Shown here piece after piece: positions 34,711 to 47,478 of a DNA stretch of 64,000 bases. Position 1 is the first letter of the stretch, and every line of letters begins with the position of its first letter. The notes below the pieces were generated by a model. That model was not told the DNA's origin. It ran no database searches and saw only the letters and a list, made by a program, of their open reading frames with translations. The translations under genes were made by a program, and so were the position numbers. The DNA is from Telopea speciosissima (lineage: Eukaryota > Streptophyta > Magnoliopsida > Proteales > Proteaceae), in the NCBI RefSeq assembly GCF_018873765.1, contig NC_057919.1, positions 19,136,698 through 19,200,697 on the forward strand, written 5' to 3'.

Positions 34711-35721
34711 TTTACCAGATGAATATTATTAAGTAATCTGGTAAAGTTTATGGGAACTGTTGATTGGACAGTCCTGATTGGTAAGAGAAAAGTATACTAA
34801 AAAGTAGGGCCAGCATAGGGAGCAACGGCTCTCTGACCAGGGTTTCCATTTAAGGGTTCAATTCTTCTCCAGAACTGTTTCAAATCTAATACATTTCATC
34901 TAGCCAAACGGACAAAGAGAGAAAGACCCTCTTATCACTCCAAGGTGGGCTCCTCCCAAAACCCAATCCAGCCAACCAACCAACAAACTCAAGTTAATGT
35001 TCAATTTCATCTATCTTTTGGCCCACATCTTTGGAAACTTTAGTGCAGATCCTTTCTCCACACCATTTTGGGAGTTATAGTAGTGCATGTTCTCTTTATT
35101 AATTACTACTATCTTTTATCATTTAAACTGATTCAGTGATGGATTCCAATCTAATGATCCTAAATATTTCCAGAAGTGCAAGCACTCATACTGGATCTTT
35201 TTTTTTTCTCTATATGGTGGAAGAAATATTGGAAGATAATATATTGTCAGAGTTGATACAATGCACTTGGGTTGGTAATGTCTAATTGACTTGTTTCATT
35301 GCAAAGGGGTACTCCCCCTTCTTACACATTCAAGAACCCTCCATGGTGATGTTGGAGCCTTTGTGTTATGTTTCACATGGCTTCTCTGATACGTTTGGTT
35401 TGACCATTTTTATTATTTTTTTTTAAAAAAATTCTATCTTAGATTGGATTGGGATAGAGGAATAAATGGGCATTTAGTGAGGCATGACTCATGAGACATG
35501 AACACTTCTATCATTCGATCTTGCCTTAGGGGGCAACCGACCCATCTTTCTCATTTCTATGAAACCTGCTTAATCGATTAATTCTTCTTTGTTTCTTGTA
35601 TTATATTGAGCCCTCTTGCTTAATGGGGCTATTGCCAAATAACCCAGATCAGGTTTCCATGTTAGGTCAAACATTTGTTCCTAGTAAAGGTTCTTTAATA
35701 CTAGTTCAAATAATGGGTAAC
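34711..35721. other. intergenic, no gene seen
   Basis: No coding sequence or recognisable repeat was found. Confidence 0.5.
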
Positions 35722-35991
35722 AAGGGATGTAAATGGATCGGATTCGGTTCGGATAGTACTATATCCATATCCGCATTCGATTAGCTTTCAGATGGATTTA
35801 GATAGTGCTAAATGGATACAGACACGGATACGGATTGGATATTTTATCCATTTATATGTAAATATAGCTTTTCGGATAGCTATAGCCTATCCGTATCCAT
35901 ATCCGATTAACTTTCGGATGGATTCGGATAGTGCTAAACGGATACGGACACTAATACGGAAACGGATTTCGACTTTTCATTTACATCCCTA
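35722..35991 (+). mobile_element. hAT-type MITE (GGATACGGAT family), copy 2
   Basis: Ends AAGGGATGTAAATG and reversed AGGGATGTAAATGAAAAG. Aligns over its full 270 bp with the reverse complement of 19003-19272, including the shared core GATATTTTATCCATTTA. ACAAG occurs at both borders, but no clean 8-bp duplication is seen. Confidence 0.65.
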
Positions 35992-36766
35992 CAAGTATCC
36001 AATGGTATGGATCACCCATGTTGCACCATTGGTCCAAGCTGCTTTTTTTTTTTTTTTTTTTTTGTATAATTGGGGATTTAACTGTGAGGTGATTGATCAA
36101 CTGGTAGTGTACAACTATCAGAATTAAGATAAAGCAATTGAATCAATAAAGGAAGCAAATGATCATTGAATGCATAGCATTATCCAAATGTTGGAAGGGT
36201 TGGAATCAATAAGCTACTATACTCAAGTGAATGGATCTAAATTAACAAACACAATGCCAGCCCAGTTGGATGCCAAAAGTGTTGGTGGTATGATGTCTAT
36301 ATTCCATCGCTTGCATTAGTGAGTTGATTCCGAAGGGTCGTTAAGAGGTCATAATTAGGGGTCAAAGATAGTAGGAATTTTTTTTTTTTGGGTTATATCG
36401 GTATTTAAATAAACTGCTCGTATAGGATTTTACTATATATTGTAACGTGGGTTCTTCTTTATAATCAAACTGAGAGAGGTGTGAGGGCGAATAGTTGTAA
36501 CTCTATTCTTCATTGAGAGTGAAGCAGATCTCATCTCATTGTGGATGTAGGCCATCTTGCCAAACTACGTGGATCTTTTTGGGCATTGTGTGATTGTTTG
36601 TTTGTGATTTAATTCCATTATTGCATCAGTTTAAATTCTTATTTTTCTACAAAAGCGGATCTAGATATTCCACTTGTTGTCTTCTTGGATGTCTAATGGT
36701 AAACAATTACAATCCAGATCTTGCAATCTATGTCATCTTTACTTATTTTTATTATTAATTATTATT
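35992..36766. repeat. intergenic with LTR U5-like fragment (about 36440-36660)
   Basis: The stretch GAGTGAAGCAGATCTCATCT, then TGGATGTAGGCCATCTTGCC, AAACTACGTGGATC and TGTGTGATTGTTTG is the R-U5 part of a copia-type LTR in plus orientation. A poly-T run occupies 36043-36063. No coding region follows. Confidence 0.45.
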
Positions 36767-36958
36767 AGGGAGAAAGAACGCTCACTAGGCGCATGCAATA
36801 CGCTGCCCCTATGCCCAGACACAGGGGTGGGAGAAATGATTGCTGCTGCCCCATGGAAAGACAAAATTTCCCAAGAGTACAGCGATCATTTCGCCTGCCC
36901 CTGTGTCTGGGCGCTGGGGCAAGGTACCACATGCGCCCAGGTAGCATTCTCTATCCCT
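36767..36958. mobile_element. palindromic MITE, related to 30405
   Basis: Ends AGGGAGAAAGAACGCTCAC and reversed AGGGATAGAGAATGCTACC; both arms hold CCCAGACACAGGGG. It sits in a TTATTATTA-rich target, with TTATT on both sides. Confidence 0.65.
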
Positions 36959-37275
36959 TATTATTATTTGTTGGGTAGGTCACAAGTCTTACTAGTAATG
37001 GGCATAAATGATTGGTTTGGTGATGTAGTTCACAACCATTTTGTTCATGTGTTGCAAAGATCTCTCCAATTTAGTATTTGTCCAACCTTTCTTCTATATA
37101 GGATCGATGCACAATCGCATTCCATTATGCACTTTTTTTCTGTTACAAATAATGTCGACTGATCTACAGAAATGACACCTTCCAACTGAATAGTTGGTGT
37201 CTGCTGCTTTGGTACCACAAATCATGATGGATCATCGTTATTGATTTATCTCTTCAATTATGTCTGCAATAAGTG

Positions 37276-37442
37276 GGGTAATGGGCAAGAGGTCTTTACT
37301 TGATCGGATGGTCTCTAGTTCTACACAAGCCTATGGAGTCTGGACTAATGGGTGAGCATGCCTGAGTATCTACTCAGGGGGCAAAGGCATCATCTAACGG
37401 CGCTCTGTGAGAGGACGTAGGAAATACCACCAAGTAGAGATC
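37276..37442. mobile_element. MITE with GGGCAAGAGGTCTTTACTTG ends
   Basis: Left GGGCAAGAGGTCTTTACTTG, right reversed GGGAAAAAGATCTCTACTTG: about 24-bp imperfect inverted repeats, with TAAT on both sides. Same family as 18302-18455 and the split copy at 17472-18300. Confidence 0.6.
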
Positions 37443-37446
37443 TTTT

Positions 37447-37597
37447 TCCCTAATTAGGGCTAATATTCTCTGTGCCGCAGCACAGCCTGCGTTCAGACAC
37501 ATGGGCTGCCATTCAGGGGGCTAGGGTGGTCATTTCGCCCACCCCCATGTGTATGGGCACAGCCTACACCCCAGCACGTACAGAGAACATTTGGCCT
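37447..37597. mobile_element. palindromic MITE, related to 30405
   Basis: GGGCTAATATTCTCTGTGCC at the left and reversed GGCCAAATGTTCTCTGTACG at the right; arms carry GCAGCACAGCCTG and its partner, with CCCCCATGTGTATGGG near the right arm. Confidence 0.6.
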
Positions 37598-38452
37598 TAC
37601 ATATATGATGCAACTAGCTGTCTCTAATCTTGATACGATGCTATTTTAGTCATTTTAAGCTTTTGTATTGGAAAATGGTTTCAGCAAGATAATAGTGTTT
37701 ATAAATTGGCATCATCTTAAGCTTAAGATTTGATCTTCTATCTATCTGAATTCTATAGACATGTTGTGATGTTGTAGGAAAGTATGGGGGCTAGATCTTG
37801 TTGTAATGCTCACGATCCTTATATAAGAAGGTCAGATTATAAAGGAAAAGGAAACCTATATAAAATAGGAAACGAAATAATATAAAAAATTTAAATAAAA
37901 ACTAATATTTCTAAATCATGCACAAAACTTCGGAGGTTGCATACACCCCTTAAACGTGCGAATTTGATTCTAAAACTTCAGTCCAATGAATGAATTGTTT
38001 GGACAACATGCATAGCACACTAACTGTTGTTTCCGAAAAAGTATGTAACTCCACTCTAACGAAAAGTTAATGATCCTCGGAGGAAGTTGTATTGTGAAAT
38101 TAATTTCTTCAACCCAATCGGATGAACTTCCACCAGTTCAACCGATCTAAGAATTCTTCGAAAACCTTTTCTACATCATGTTGACCATTTGATGGTCCAT
38201 GCAGGAACCATATCCATCTTTGGTCCCTTTCTCATAATAAAACTTACTTGTAACCATTATAATCTTGTAAGATGTGTGACCAAATTAAAGTTTTTGTTGT
38301 TTGAAAGTAACACAAATAGTCAGATCATCACAATCATACTGATCGTCCTTATCACTAGCTATTATTAGCTGTAATAGCCTCCAATTCTGATAAATTAACC
38401 TCCTTAATTTGGAATAGAATTATAAGGCATAACAAGGATTGTACATTTAGGG
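37598..38452. other. intergenic, no gene seen
   Basis: Nothing coding or repeated was recognised. Confidence 0.5.
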
Positions 38453-38615
38453 CGGGCTTCAATGCAACAGTAAGGTTGCTATATTGCAACTTGGTGATCG
38501 CAAATTCAAGTTAGGAAACAGGCTCTTTGGGAATTAGGAGTAAGGCTGTGTATATATGCCTGCCTCTCCCCAAACTTTGCAGTTATGGGAGCCTCGTGCA
38601 TTGGATGTCTTTTTT
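38453..38615 (+). mobile_element. Au SINE, diverged
   Basis: Follows the Au SINE plan: CTTCAATGCAACAGTAAGGT (A-box region), CAAATTCAAGTTAGGAAACA (B-box region), GTAAGGCTGTGTATAT, GGGAGCCTCGTGCATTGG and a T-rich end (TCTTTTTT). tRNA-derived and mobilised by LINE enzymes. More diverged than the copy at 42569. Confidence 0.75.
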
Positions 38616-39605
38616 AACAAGGGTTATATATTAAAAATTAAAGAATTAGCTGTGTTTTTTTCATTGTTCTCGATGGCAGACTTGGTGAGGGCCTACTAGT
38701 TACTAAAATTTATGTCTACCTGAGCTGCCACATGGGCAGATAGGACCCATGCATTTGCTCCCCTAAACAAAAAAAGGGAAAAACGACTTTGTTCAGGATT
38801 GTGGCTCCTGTGCCCATACACAACATGGGGCGAAATGATTGCCCCACCCCCCATGAAAGTTAGAAATACTGATCCTATTGATGTTTGTGAATATGCTCCA
38901 ATGACCCTGTGTTGTTGTAGGGGCCACACTCCCAGATAGAGAATGTGTTCCTACAAATAAATATGAAAATATATTAAAAACTGAAAAAAAAAATGTTTGA
39001 AAAAAGTCCAAACAATCCACCATTAACTAAATGCCAATTACTAAGTGATTGCCTCTGTTGACGAATTGAAACCTTACAAATCAAGTAGTAAAGAGGTTGT
39101 TGGGCCTAGAAGGTCAATGTCTCCTCTCTACTCTGGGACTAATCATCAACCATGCATAAAGAAATAAAGTTACACTCTTACTATCACCAATTGATTTTGA
39201 TGTAGTAATAGTGCTTGATCCGAAAGACCAACTCAGACGTATAATCAGAAATAATGGATTAGCCCTTTAATGAGTAGACGACTTACGGGCCCTGAATTTT
39301 GCCAATTATGTACTAGCAACGCTAGCTCTAGAACTATAGTCCACTTGAAGCCTTGAATAGAAGATATATAGAACAACTTGTGCTGATCAGCTAGGGAAGT
39401 GATAATTTATTAAAAACTACATAAATTCATATAGTTTCAGAGGTTAAAGCAATAAGGCTTTGCAATTTGCAGTAAGTGAGGGAGAAATTAGAGACCAGCA
39501 CTGACAAGGGCTTGTACGGTCAGTGTGAGGCCCAACAACACAAGTTGATACCGATCGAGCAGGCTTCTTTCAACACTCCATGTTGCTGCAATTCGACTCC
39601 TCTAT
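38616..39605. other. intergenic; possible palindromic MITE remnant at 38755-38890
   Basis: 38800-38860 has CTCCTGTGCCCATACACAAC and GGGGCGAAATGATTGCCCC, resembling half of the 30405 family. No gene seen. Confidence 0.35.
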
Positions 39606-39768
39606 TTTCACTTGCCCCTACTGGTGTGGGTGTCCCACACACAAACAAGGCGGAATGTACTGCCTTACCTCTGCCCAAGCATCTTGCCTGAGTGGGATAA
39701 GGGGATACTTTCAGCCACGCTTGTGTGTGGAGGCGCACGGCAGTATCGGACAGGCGAAAGTAAAGTGA
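39606..39768. mobile_element. MITE-like inverted-repeat element
   Basis: TTTCACTTGCCCCTACTGG...CACACACAAACAAGG at the left pairs imperfectly with the right end (reversed TTTACTTTCGCCTGTCCG...CACACACAAGCGTGG). No certain target duplication. Confidence 0.45.
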
Positions 39769-41189
39769 CAGGAGCCCAATATTATGTACTTGGGAATCTA
39801 AGGTTCTTTTCATTAGTCGATGAGAAGTTACACATGCCTTCTTTTATTTCTCTCTATTATTATTCAATGCTTTAGTGAGATATTTATACTGGACGATTAG
39901 TACTTGAGCAGTTGAGCTGCTTGTGGGCTATGGGTTAGCTGGATTGTCCTCCCTTGTCCCGATCGATCCTCAGTCCAGGGGTCTGGTTCAATCTAGTCCT
40001 CACTTGTCTATCATAGGAGAAACTTTTCCTTCACCGTGCGGTGGGTTCACCAATCCATCTTAAGGTTCACAAACCCTTATAATGTTTTAGTATAATTTCC
40101 AAAGTATCCTCTCGATACTCTCTCGCACCAATTCTTCAGCTTGCAACAAATGGATTCCATTCACATGGTTGAAAGAAAACTTAGTCCTTTTTAATATAAG
40201 TACTTAAAATTAGAAGAATTGAGGTGTACCCTCAAGTTGCATGAACCTTTTCTTACCTTTGATGTAATGACTTGGAAGATGATGCCTTAGATAATAATAG
40301 GTATCATCCTTCCTGGACCTTTGATTTATTTATAACCCTTGTTAAATAAATAGTGATCTCGAGGGTTTTTGAAGATTCAACATGTTTTAGAATATGAGGA
40401 AAAGAGAATCATGATCTAAGAGATATGGATTGAGAGTGAATTGTATCCGCTAGGGGGAGGAAGGTACAGGTTACACAAGGCAGAGAAGTAAACGGAGTGT
40501 CGAAAATCCAAATTCGATCCGCATTCGAATCCGTTTAGAGGTATCCGTATTCGATCAAGGAATATCCGGATCCGATCACATCCGATCAGCCAAATGCGAA
40601 TGATTTACAAGCCTAGTTGTAGGAGCTGCACGGGGACACGGTACAGCATGGACTGCCACATCAGGTTGGTGAGTCGGACCTTGTAAGCAGCCTTCACGTG
40701 GTGAGTGTTGACTGCTGTGAAAAGAGAGAAGAGGTTGTTACAAACCACCGCAGGTCAGAGCTTCACGTGGAACTCCCCATGCATTTTATGACAAATCCAT
40801 TTTTCTTGGATTTTCACTCGTTTCATTTTGAACATAGAGACTTGGAAATCTTTCATTTCAAGTTTATCTCAACTCTTTAAAATACAATACTCATAAACCC
40901 TTTCAATATTATCTTTCCCTTCTCATCACTACTTTCATAGATGTCTCTTTCCAAATCCATGTGAAGATCATGACAAACTTAAATCCACAGAAGCTTTTCC
41001 CCACAAGAGAGAAAGAGAAAGAGAGGGAGAATCAATGGGGCTTGGCCTATATCAATCCAGTGGAACTCTTTATTTATTTAAAAAGGAAAACAACTCAAGA
41101 TCACAAAGCAAAAGATGTGAATAAGAGTTAATTTGATGTAAATAAAATGGAACAATCTATCTTCTCTTTACAATCTAATCCTTCCATCT
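39769..41189. other. intergenic; hAT-type remnant near 40495-40605
   Basis: 40500-40600 consists of ATCCGTATTCGATC / GGATCCGATCACATCC words, a degenerate relative of the GGATACGGAT MITEs. The rest, including the 3' side of the bHLH gene (GA-rich near 41005-41030), shows no gene. Confidence 0.4.
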
Positions 41190-41966
41190 TCAACTAAGCA
41201 TCTGGGTAGGGATGAACCCTGATGCTGCAGGCTGATATGCTTTAGCCAAAGAAGAATAATTTTGATTAGAAAGTACTGAAGAAGAAGAAGTAGTAGCAGG
41301 AAACCCATTAATCCCAGATGGCCTATTTGCAGCAGCTCTCTCCAGTGATTGCACCTGGGTTTTAAGGAATTTCACATAGTGAATAGCTTCATCCAACATT
41401 GAAGCTGTATCCATCTTAGTTCCTCCAGGAACTAATCTCTGAAGAATCCTTATCCTCTCACTTATCCTCTCCCTCCTATGCCTTGCTGCAACACTCTGTG
41501 GATCCTTTGATATCTTCACATTCCTCCTCTTGGGTGGCTTCACAGATTCCGGGTCAATGTGAATCGGTTGCATTGCGGCAATTCGGAAGATCATCTCCCT
41601 CATTGCTGCCATTGAATTCTTCTTCTGTGACAGACTTACACTACCAGATAGTTCTATTTCACCGGAATTTCGTAACCACCCTGTCATGGGATTGCGAAAT
41701 GCTTCTTGAGCTGCAGTGCCCATGAATGTAATGGTGGAAGGTGGATTGGGTAAAACTGATGAAGAAGAAGGCACATGTGGGTTATCAAAGATGATTGGTG
41801 AGGGTCCAATGCTGGTACCATTAGGGCATGAGAACTCCATTAAAGATGGTAATTCAGAAACTACTTCTGGGTAGAGTCCAGAGAATTCAGGGAGCTTGCC
41901 CATGTGCATCATCATCATCATCTCCACTTGATCTTCTGTTGCAGACTTTATCAGGTCTACATCCAT
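41190..41966 (-). CDS. HECATE-like bHLH transcription factor, intronless
   Basis: Nuclear DNA-binding regulator; in Arabidopsis HEC1-3 act in gynoecium transmitting-tract development and stem-cell timing. 258 residues in one exon. The start [20 protein letters not shown] leads to a Ser/Pro-rich region; the HEC-type motif [20 protein letters not shown] lies at about residues 122-141; the bHLH domain at about 155-208 has the basic part [17 protein letters not shown], then [20 protein letters not shown] and [14 protein letters not shown]. The short C-terminal tail is Ser-rich. The usual HEC length is 220-245, so this is slightly long. Start is the first ATG. No disruption seen; probably functional. 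Confidence 0.92.
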   Translation of the reverse strand: MDVDLIKSATEDQVEMMMMMHMGKLPEFSGLYPEVVSELPSLMEFSCPNGTSIGPSPIIFDNPHVPSSSSVLPNPPSTITFMGTAAQEAFRNPMTGWLRNSGEIELSGSVSLSQKKNSMAAMREMIFRIAAMQPIHIDPESVKPPKRRNVKISKDPQSVAARHRRERISERIRILQRLVPGGTKMDTASMLDEAIHYVKFLKTQVQSLERAAANRPSGINGFPATTSSSSVLSNQNYSSLAKAYQPAASGFIPTQMLS

Positions 41967-42232
41967 GGAAATACAAGGAGGAAGACAAATTAAATGCTAG
42001 TGAAGCCCTGGAAGAGAAAAGGCTGAGAAGCTTAACTGAGAAACTAAGAGAAAATAGGGATGGGGAAGGTAAAGAAAAGTGAGTAGTGAAAGGTCTGAAG
42101 AGATGTATCAGAATTTTGCAGAGAAAGCAAGAGAAAAGCACTGAATCTGAGTGAGGAGAGGAGAAGATAGGAAGGAATAAAAGGAAGATGCTTAAGATTA
42201 TGGGGAATCGACTGATCAATCAAATAGGAAGT

Positions 42233-42246
42233 CTATATATATATAA
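42233..42246 (-). promoter_or_regulatory. TATA box candidate of the bHLH gene
   Basis: TATATATATATA on the minus strand about 270 bp before the start codon, followed downstream by a pyrimidine-rich leader (42000-42200) typical of a plant 5' UTR. Position fits a core promoter; not proven. Confidence 0.5.
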
Positions 42247-42568
42247 CACAACTACAAGAGGTGGAGTGATCAGATATAGTATTAAATGCTTTTCCATTTC
42301 CATCCCCTTTTATGATCACAAAAAAAAAAAAAGTTGGGTTTTTTTAATCTTTTGATTTTAAACCATTTTCTCTCATAGAGTCATATATGGCCCTGGGTCT
42401 TGACCTATTGGGTCATCACCTAATTACATATCACAGAAGGTGAAGGTGAAAGTTAGAACTAATCTACAGTGTTGGGTTTTAGTCTTCTACAGTAGTTAAG
42501 GATGAAATTTTCACTTTTCATGGATCGGTAAAGAAAACCAAAACCCAAAAATTCAATCTACCAGAGAG

Positions 42569-42736
42569 TGGGGCTTGGTGCAACGGTAAAGGTTGTTCCA
42601 TTGTGACCACCAAGTGGTCACGGGTTCAAGTTTGGAAACAGTTTCTCTGTGAAAGTAAGGGTAAGATTGCATACATTATGACCCTTAGACTCTGCAGTAG
42701 CGGGAGCCTCCTACATTGGGTACAGCCATTTTAATC
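42569..42736 (+). mobile_element. Au SINE, well preserved
   Basis: TGGGGCTTGGTGCAACGGTA (A box TGGTGCAACGG, 42577-42587), TGGTCACGGGTTCAAGT (B box near 42623-42631), GGAAACAGTTTCTCTG, ATTATGACCC, GCAGTAGCGGGAGCCTCC and GGGTACAGCCATTTT, the standard Au SINE order. The Pol III boxes look close to consensus. Confidence 0.85.
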
Positions 42737-43750
42737 TTCTGAGATGGAGCTTAAAACTCAAATGGTTTCAACGGTCCAGATCTATCAAATTGTACGGTGT
42801 AACATTGACAGCAATAACACAACTGAATGAGGGTCCAAGTCTCCCTTAAGAATTACTTTACTTTGAGACCTTTAAACCCCACACTCACATGACAGGAGTC
42901 AGAGGGTCCCTGCAGAGACTCCTTCATCCCCTTCCCCTTAGCAGACCCCTTCACAGTCCAAATGAGAAAATTGGCATACAACCTGGGCCGGTGGTGGCCG
43001 GTGCATGTCAGTGTCGGTGTCGGTGTCGATGGTGTTGGTGGTGAATGAGAACACTGGCACCCAATGTATTATTCCCCTCTCATCATCAAATTAGGTAGCG
43101 TGCAAATACTGCTGGGTTGGGACCAGCATCTCAGCTCCCTCTCATTGTCATTGTTTGGGAACGCTTTTCGAGGTGGATCAGGTGCTGCTGATGCAAACCT
43201 GCTCTCCTCCTCCTCCTCCTCCTCCTCCAGTGCTGGGATATTGCTAACGACTTACTACAGTGTTGGTGAACTACAAATCAAAGAGGACAAGCAGCTATTA
43301 TTACATCCAAACAATACCTCTCAAGTCTTTACCGATTTTAATTTGATCTTCACTTCTCTTGGAAGATATCAGTCATCACCATCTTACACTATGGTCCCAA
43401 ATTCTGACATGTGCGCTTAAAAAATGATGGGTCCCACTCAGACATTGAAATAGTAAAATCTAACGCTCACAAGTCTATATTGAAGGAAAAACAGAGAGAT
43501 AGAGAGTAGGGCCAGGATTTGATATTATTGCAAGATCGTTGGGAGAAGATAACAATAAGGGTGATAGAGGAGTTTGGAGAAGATGACAATAAGGGTGATA
43601 GAGGAGTAGAGGACCATGCAAGCATCTCATTGGTACAATTTTAACTTAAAATGAGTAAAAGAAGTAGTTCAAAGTACAAAAGGCATCGATGGCATTTTGA
43701 TAATTTTAATAAAATTTTGAATTAGAGTTTGAGCAAGTTTCCTTGCTTAT
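42737..43750. repeat. intergenic with simple and short tandem repeats
   Basis: 43001-43045 repeats GGTGTCGGTG-type words, 43201-43228 is a TCC microsatellite, and 43533-43606 is a ~36-bp unit (GGAGAAGATAACAATAAGGG then TGATAGAGGAG) present twice. An open frame at 43064-43420 runs through the microsatellite and is not taken as a gene. Confidence 0.55.
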
Positions 43751-43998
43751 TTTGGATTCTCTGTGGCCTGGGGTTGAGTGGCCAGCGTGTTGCGCTCAAC
43801 CCATAGGCCGTCAAGTGGAATTAATGCCGATCCAATGGTTGGTATATGGCGACGTGTCAATTTTGAATTTTGAGCGGCAATTTTGAATTTTAAAAGGCTG
43901 TCATTCACCAACCATTGGATCGACATGACTTTCACATGGTAGTCTGGGTTGAGCGCAGCACGATAGCCGTTCAACCCTAGGCAGCAGAGGAACCAAAT
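43751..43998. mobile_element. MITE with long inverted ends
   Basis: TTTGGATTCTCTGTGGCC at the left and reversed TTTGGTTCCTCTGCTGCC at the right; pairing continues through GGGTTGAG, GCGCTCAACC and CCAATGGTTGGT. About 248 bp, AT-rich centre. Confidence 0.6.
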
Positions 43999-46302
43999 CT
44001 GCCATTGAAATGTATATAAAATCATCTACCACATGGACAAACCTATATACAACCAAGTGACAAATAGTGAAGCATTATACTTCAATAGCCATACTGATAC
44101 CTAGAAGGACTCATTACAATAATAACCTTACAACTAATTACCACTCTCTCTCTCTCTCTCTCCTGATATAGAGTACCTAGATATACTGATACAGGGCTAC
44201 CTGGGAATAAGGTGTATAAGACATGTACGTCTTTGGAGTTTAAAAACCCTTACACCCACCACTTAGAAGGCTGAAGAAGTTCGAATTTGTAGATTGGTAG
44301 TGACAGAAATAATTAAAAAGGGTGAGTTTTGGTGTGCACAGCTCTGGGGTCTAATCCAAATTGGAATTGTCTTGAAATAGGCTCAAGTCATCAACACGAC
44401 AGTTTATTCTTGCACAGGTTGGGGGAGGAAGCCAAGAGAGTTGGAAGGTTTTTTCTGTATTCTAGATTAGTGTTGCAGAAAGCAGAGCAGGTAATAGTAA
44501 TACCAACATAACATGAATCTTTCTCCCTCTCTTCCCACCATCCCCAATTCCCAAAATTAATAAATAATAAATAATTTTCTGAACCCAGAAGACATGAATT
44601 AAGGGACATGTTGTCAGCAAGATTAGATGAGATCTGACTGGATAAAAAAAATGCAGAAGAGAAAGACCCTATTGTGGGGGTGCGATTTAACTTTGCATTA
44701 TTTCAGGAGTTCCACCTTATCTTCTCTCCCCTCCTTCTGACGCCATTTTATATCTAAATGATCAAATTTTGAAGAAAAAAACTTCCACCCACTATCAGGT
44801 TCTCTCTCTCACATTGGGAACAGCAGAAGCAGAAAATAAATATTATAATAATGTACAGGTTACTGGGTGGATTATTAAATAAATCCAGAGAGGTCCCCAC
44901 ATCTCTCTCTTTCTGACCTCTCCATGGATTTCATCGCTTCCACAGGGATCGTTTTCTTCTTACCCAATTGCACTGATCAACTGTCACCGTAAAACCGCAT
45001 CTTTTAGATTGTTGGGTTCCACTTTATTCCTGTTTCCAGTCTCACAAGTCACAAGGACCCTTCTTTATGTCCTCTTCCTCTTTCCCACTTCTCATCCCCC
45101 CCCCCCCCCCCCCTCCTCTTCTGTTTTTTAACCATAAAAAGTGACAACAAGAGCTTTGATGCTGGAATTGACTGAGAAGCCATTGCTTCAGCTTATCCTT
45201 GTCGCTCCTGGAGGGCTGTCTCTGATTTCCAATGCTATGACAGTATAATTATAAAGAGATGTTTGTGCAAAGGTTGGAAACTTTCAAAATATTCATTTAA
45301 ACACTGTCTGTTCCTAATATCAATTGTCTGCAGAAGCCTTGTTGAGACGAATTTCTTTATTACTTCACAAAAAACTCTCCCCTTTAATGGGGTAATAACA
45401 AAACTTATCCTGAACCTATTAAAAATGCTTCCAAGAGCAGATGATAGTTGGTGCAGTTTTGTCTATCTGGAACATTATCTAAAATCTGGGCCATCAATTT
45501 GAGATAAAGAGTCAATAAACATGTGCACCATTTACCTAATCTTCAGCCAACCAAGCAGAAAGAAAGGCCCTCTAAGTTGTGTATTTATTATCTCTTATCA
45601 AAGACAACATCCAAGAAGCCTAACATCAAATCGTTAAGTAACATAATCAAATTAAATTGAAAAAATCTTAAACTCAGAGCACTAAACTTCAGAAACTTAC
45701 ACAGAAATGCAACAAGATAATCAACCATATTGAGTAAGCAATAGAATTAAACTCTTCTGACAATTAATCTTGAATTTCCTAGTAATGTGGGCATGAAGTT
45801 TTGCTAGAGTACTGTCAGTTCTTCCAATAAAATTGGGTCTTCCTTTTAACTCTGCATATATCTGTTCCTGAAACATTCTTCATCCTAGGTGTGTATGCTT
45901 AAGCATGATAACCATATGTTAAGACCTGAATTATCCAGAAGCAATCAAAATGTCAGAGCTTCTTACAAGTGTGAAAACCTAGCTTCAGTGATGGGATTAT
46001 AAAACTAAGTCAAGGAACCTGTAATGGAAAAGGGAAAATTATAGGATTCTCTACTATTGACTTCTTTGGGATGATGACCTCAATGTCAGATATCCAACAA
46101 GACACAGCAAGGAATTGTGAATACACAGTGACCCAAGATAATACAAATACTATATAATATCTAACTGATGCTTATATTTACAAGGTTTAGGTTTTGGCCA
46201 TAATTGTCCTCGGATAGTGTTGAGGTTCATACACCTGGTCCAATTAACAAACAGATTATACGCAGGTTGAGAACATGTGGCACACCCAAACTATCTGATA
46301 TA
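43999..46302. other. intergenic, no gene seen
   Basis: CT microsatellite at 44143-44162 and a poly-C run at about 45097-45113. No coding exon could be supported. Confidence 0.5.
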
Positions 46303-47478
46303 TTAATTTTTGGGAAAATTTCACGGACACCCTTAAAAGTATTTAATATCTCAAAAACTTATCATACTTGGTCAAAATAGCAAACTTCCTCCTGATGTTA
46401 AGCAGAGTAACATCAAGGTGACCCCCAAGATAAAATGTCGATTTACCCTCTTAGTTTCACCTAAAGTAAAAAATATCGATTTTATCCTATTAATAATTTT
46501 TAGGGAAAAATTACTAGGGAAAGAAGAGATTCTTCCCATTGGAGCGCGAAGAACAGAACCGGCGATTTCTTCTCCGGCGGCCAGATCCAGGATCCAAACA
46601 AATGTTGCCTGAGAATTTTAAGGAACACCAGGTAGCACTGCTGGTTAAAGTGCAGTCATGCTGGTGTCGCAAGCATTCCAAGACCAAGTAAAGCTTTATT
46701 TCTTTCCTTCTTCTATATTGCATCTGCTCCTTCAACTGATAATCTTGTTGTTTGTACACAAGGCAATTTTTTTATTTTGGTTTACACCTTTTTAACAAAA
46801 CCCCCTTTTATTTTTCTGGTTGGATTCACAAATCCAGAGCTGGTACTGATAGATGTATTTTTACTAATTTCTACATGGTGATGCAATGCCTTAGAGCCAT
46901 CTGGAGGCGGTAACCTGGTTCTACTACAGATGTAAGAACTTCTTCATCAGAAGTCCGATTGAAGTGAGAAGCAGAGAAAGAGAAGAGAAAGAAGGGAAGT
47001 AGCCATTACGGCACAAAGATCAGTGTTGGTGGATGAGTTCTCTCCCCATTCTCTGCGGATTTATGTTTAAATTAGTCTGCTTGTTGAGATTAAAATACAT
47101 CGAAATTATGAGAGACAACATCGTGGATTTTGGAAAAAGTGAGAGAGACACAGAGAGCGAAGGAAGACTGAGAGAATATAGTCTTTCTATACAGAGGAGG
47201 GATCAATTACAGTTCTCTCTGCAATCTGCAACATCCATTACAAGAAGATACTCAAGAAAAAAAGATCCCATTACCCATAGGAAGAGAATTAGGAAAAATT
47301 CCTAAGAATAGAAAAGAAAAGAGAAAAGCATCAGTACTCGTCACTAATTTATCCAAATGCCAAAATGGAGGAGAACCAAACAAACCCACTCGATCCCCTC
47401 CTTTTTCAGGTCCTATCATCATCAGATCTTCTTCTATGTTGCCTTCTGGGTTGAAATGTAGCCTTCAGAGTTCAGACT

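Noticed and set aside
43064..43420. 118-codon frame downstream of the bHLH region
   Set aside because: Runs through a TCC microsatellite (poly-Ser) with no known domain.
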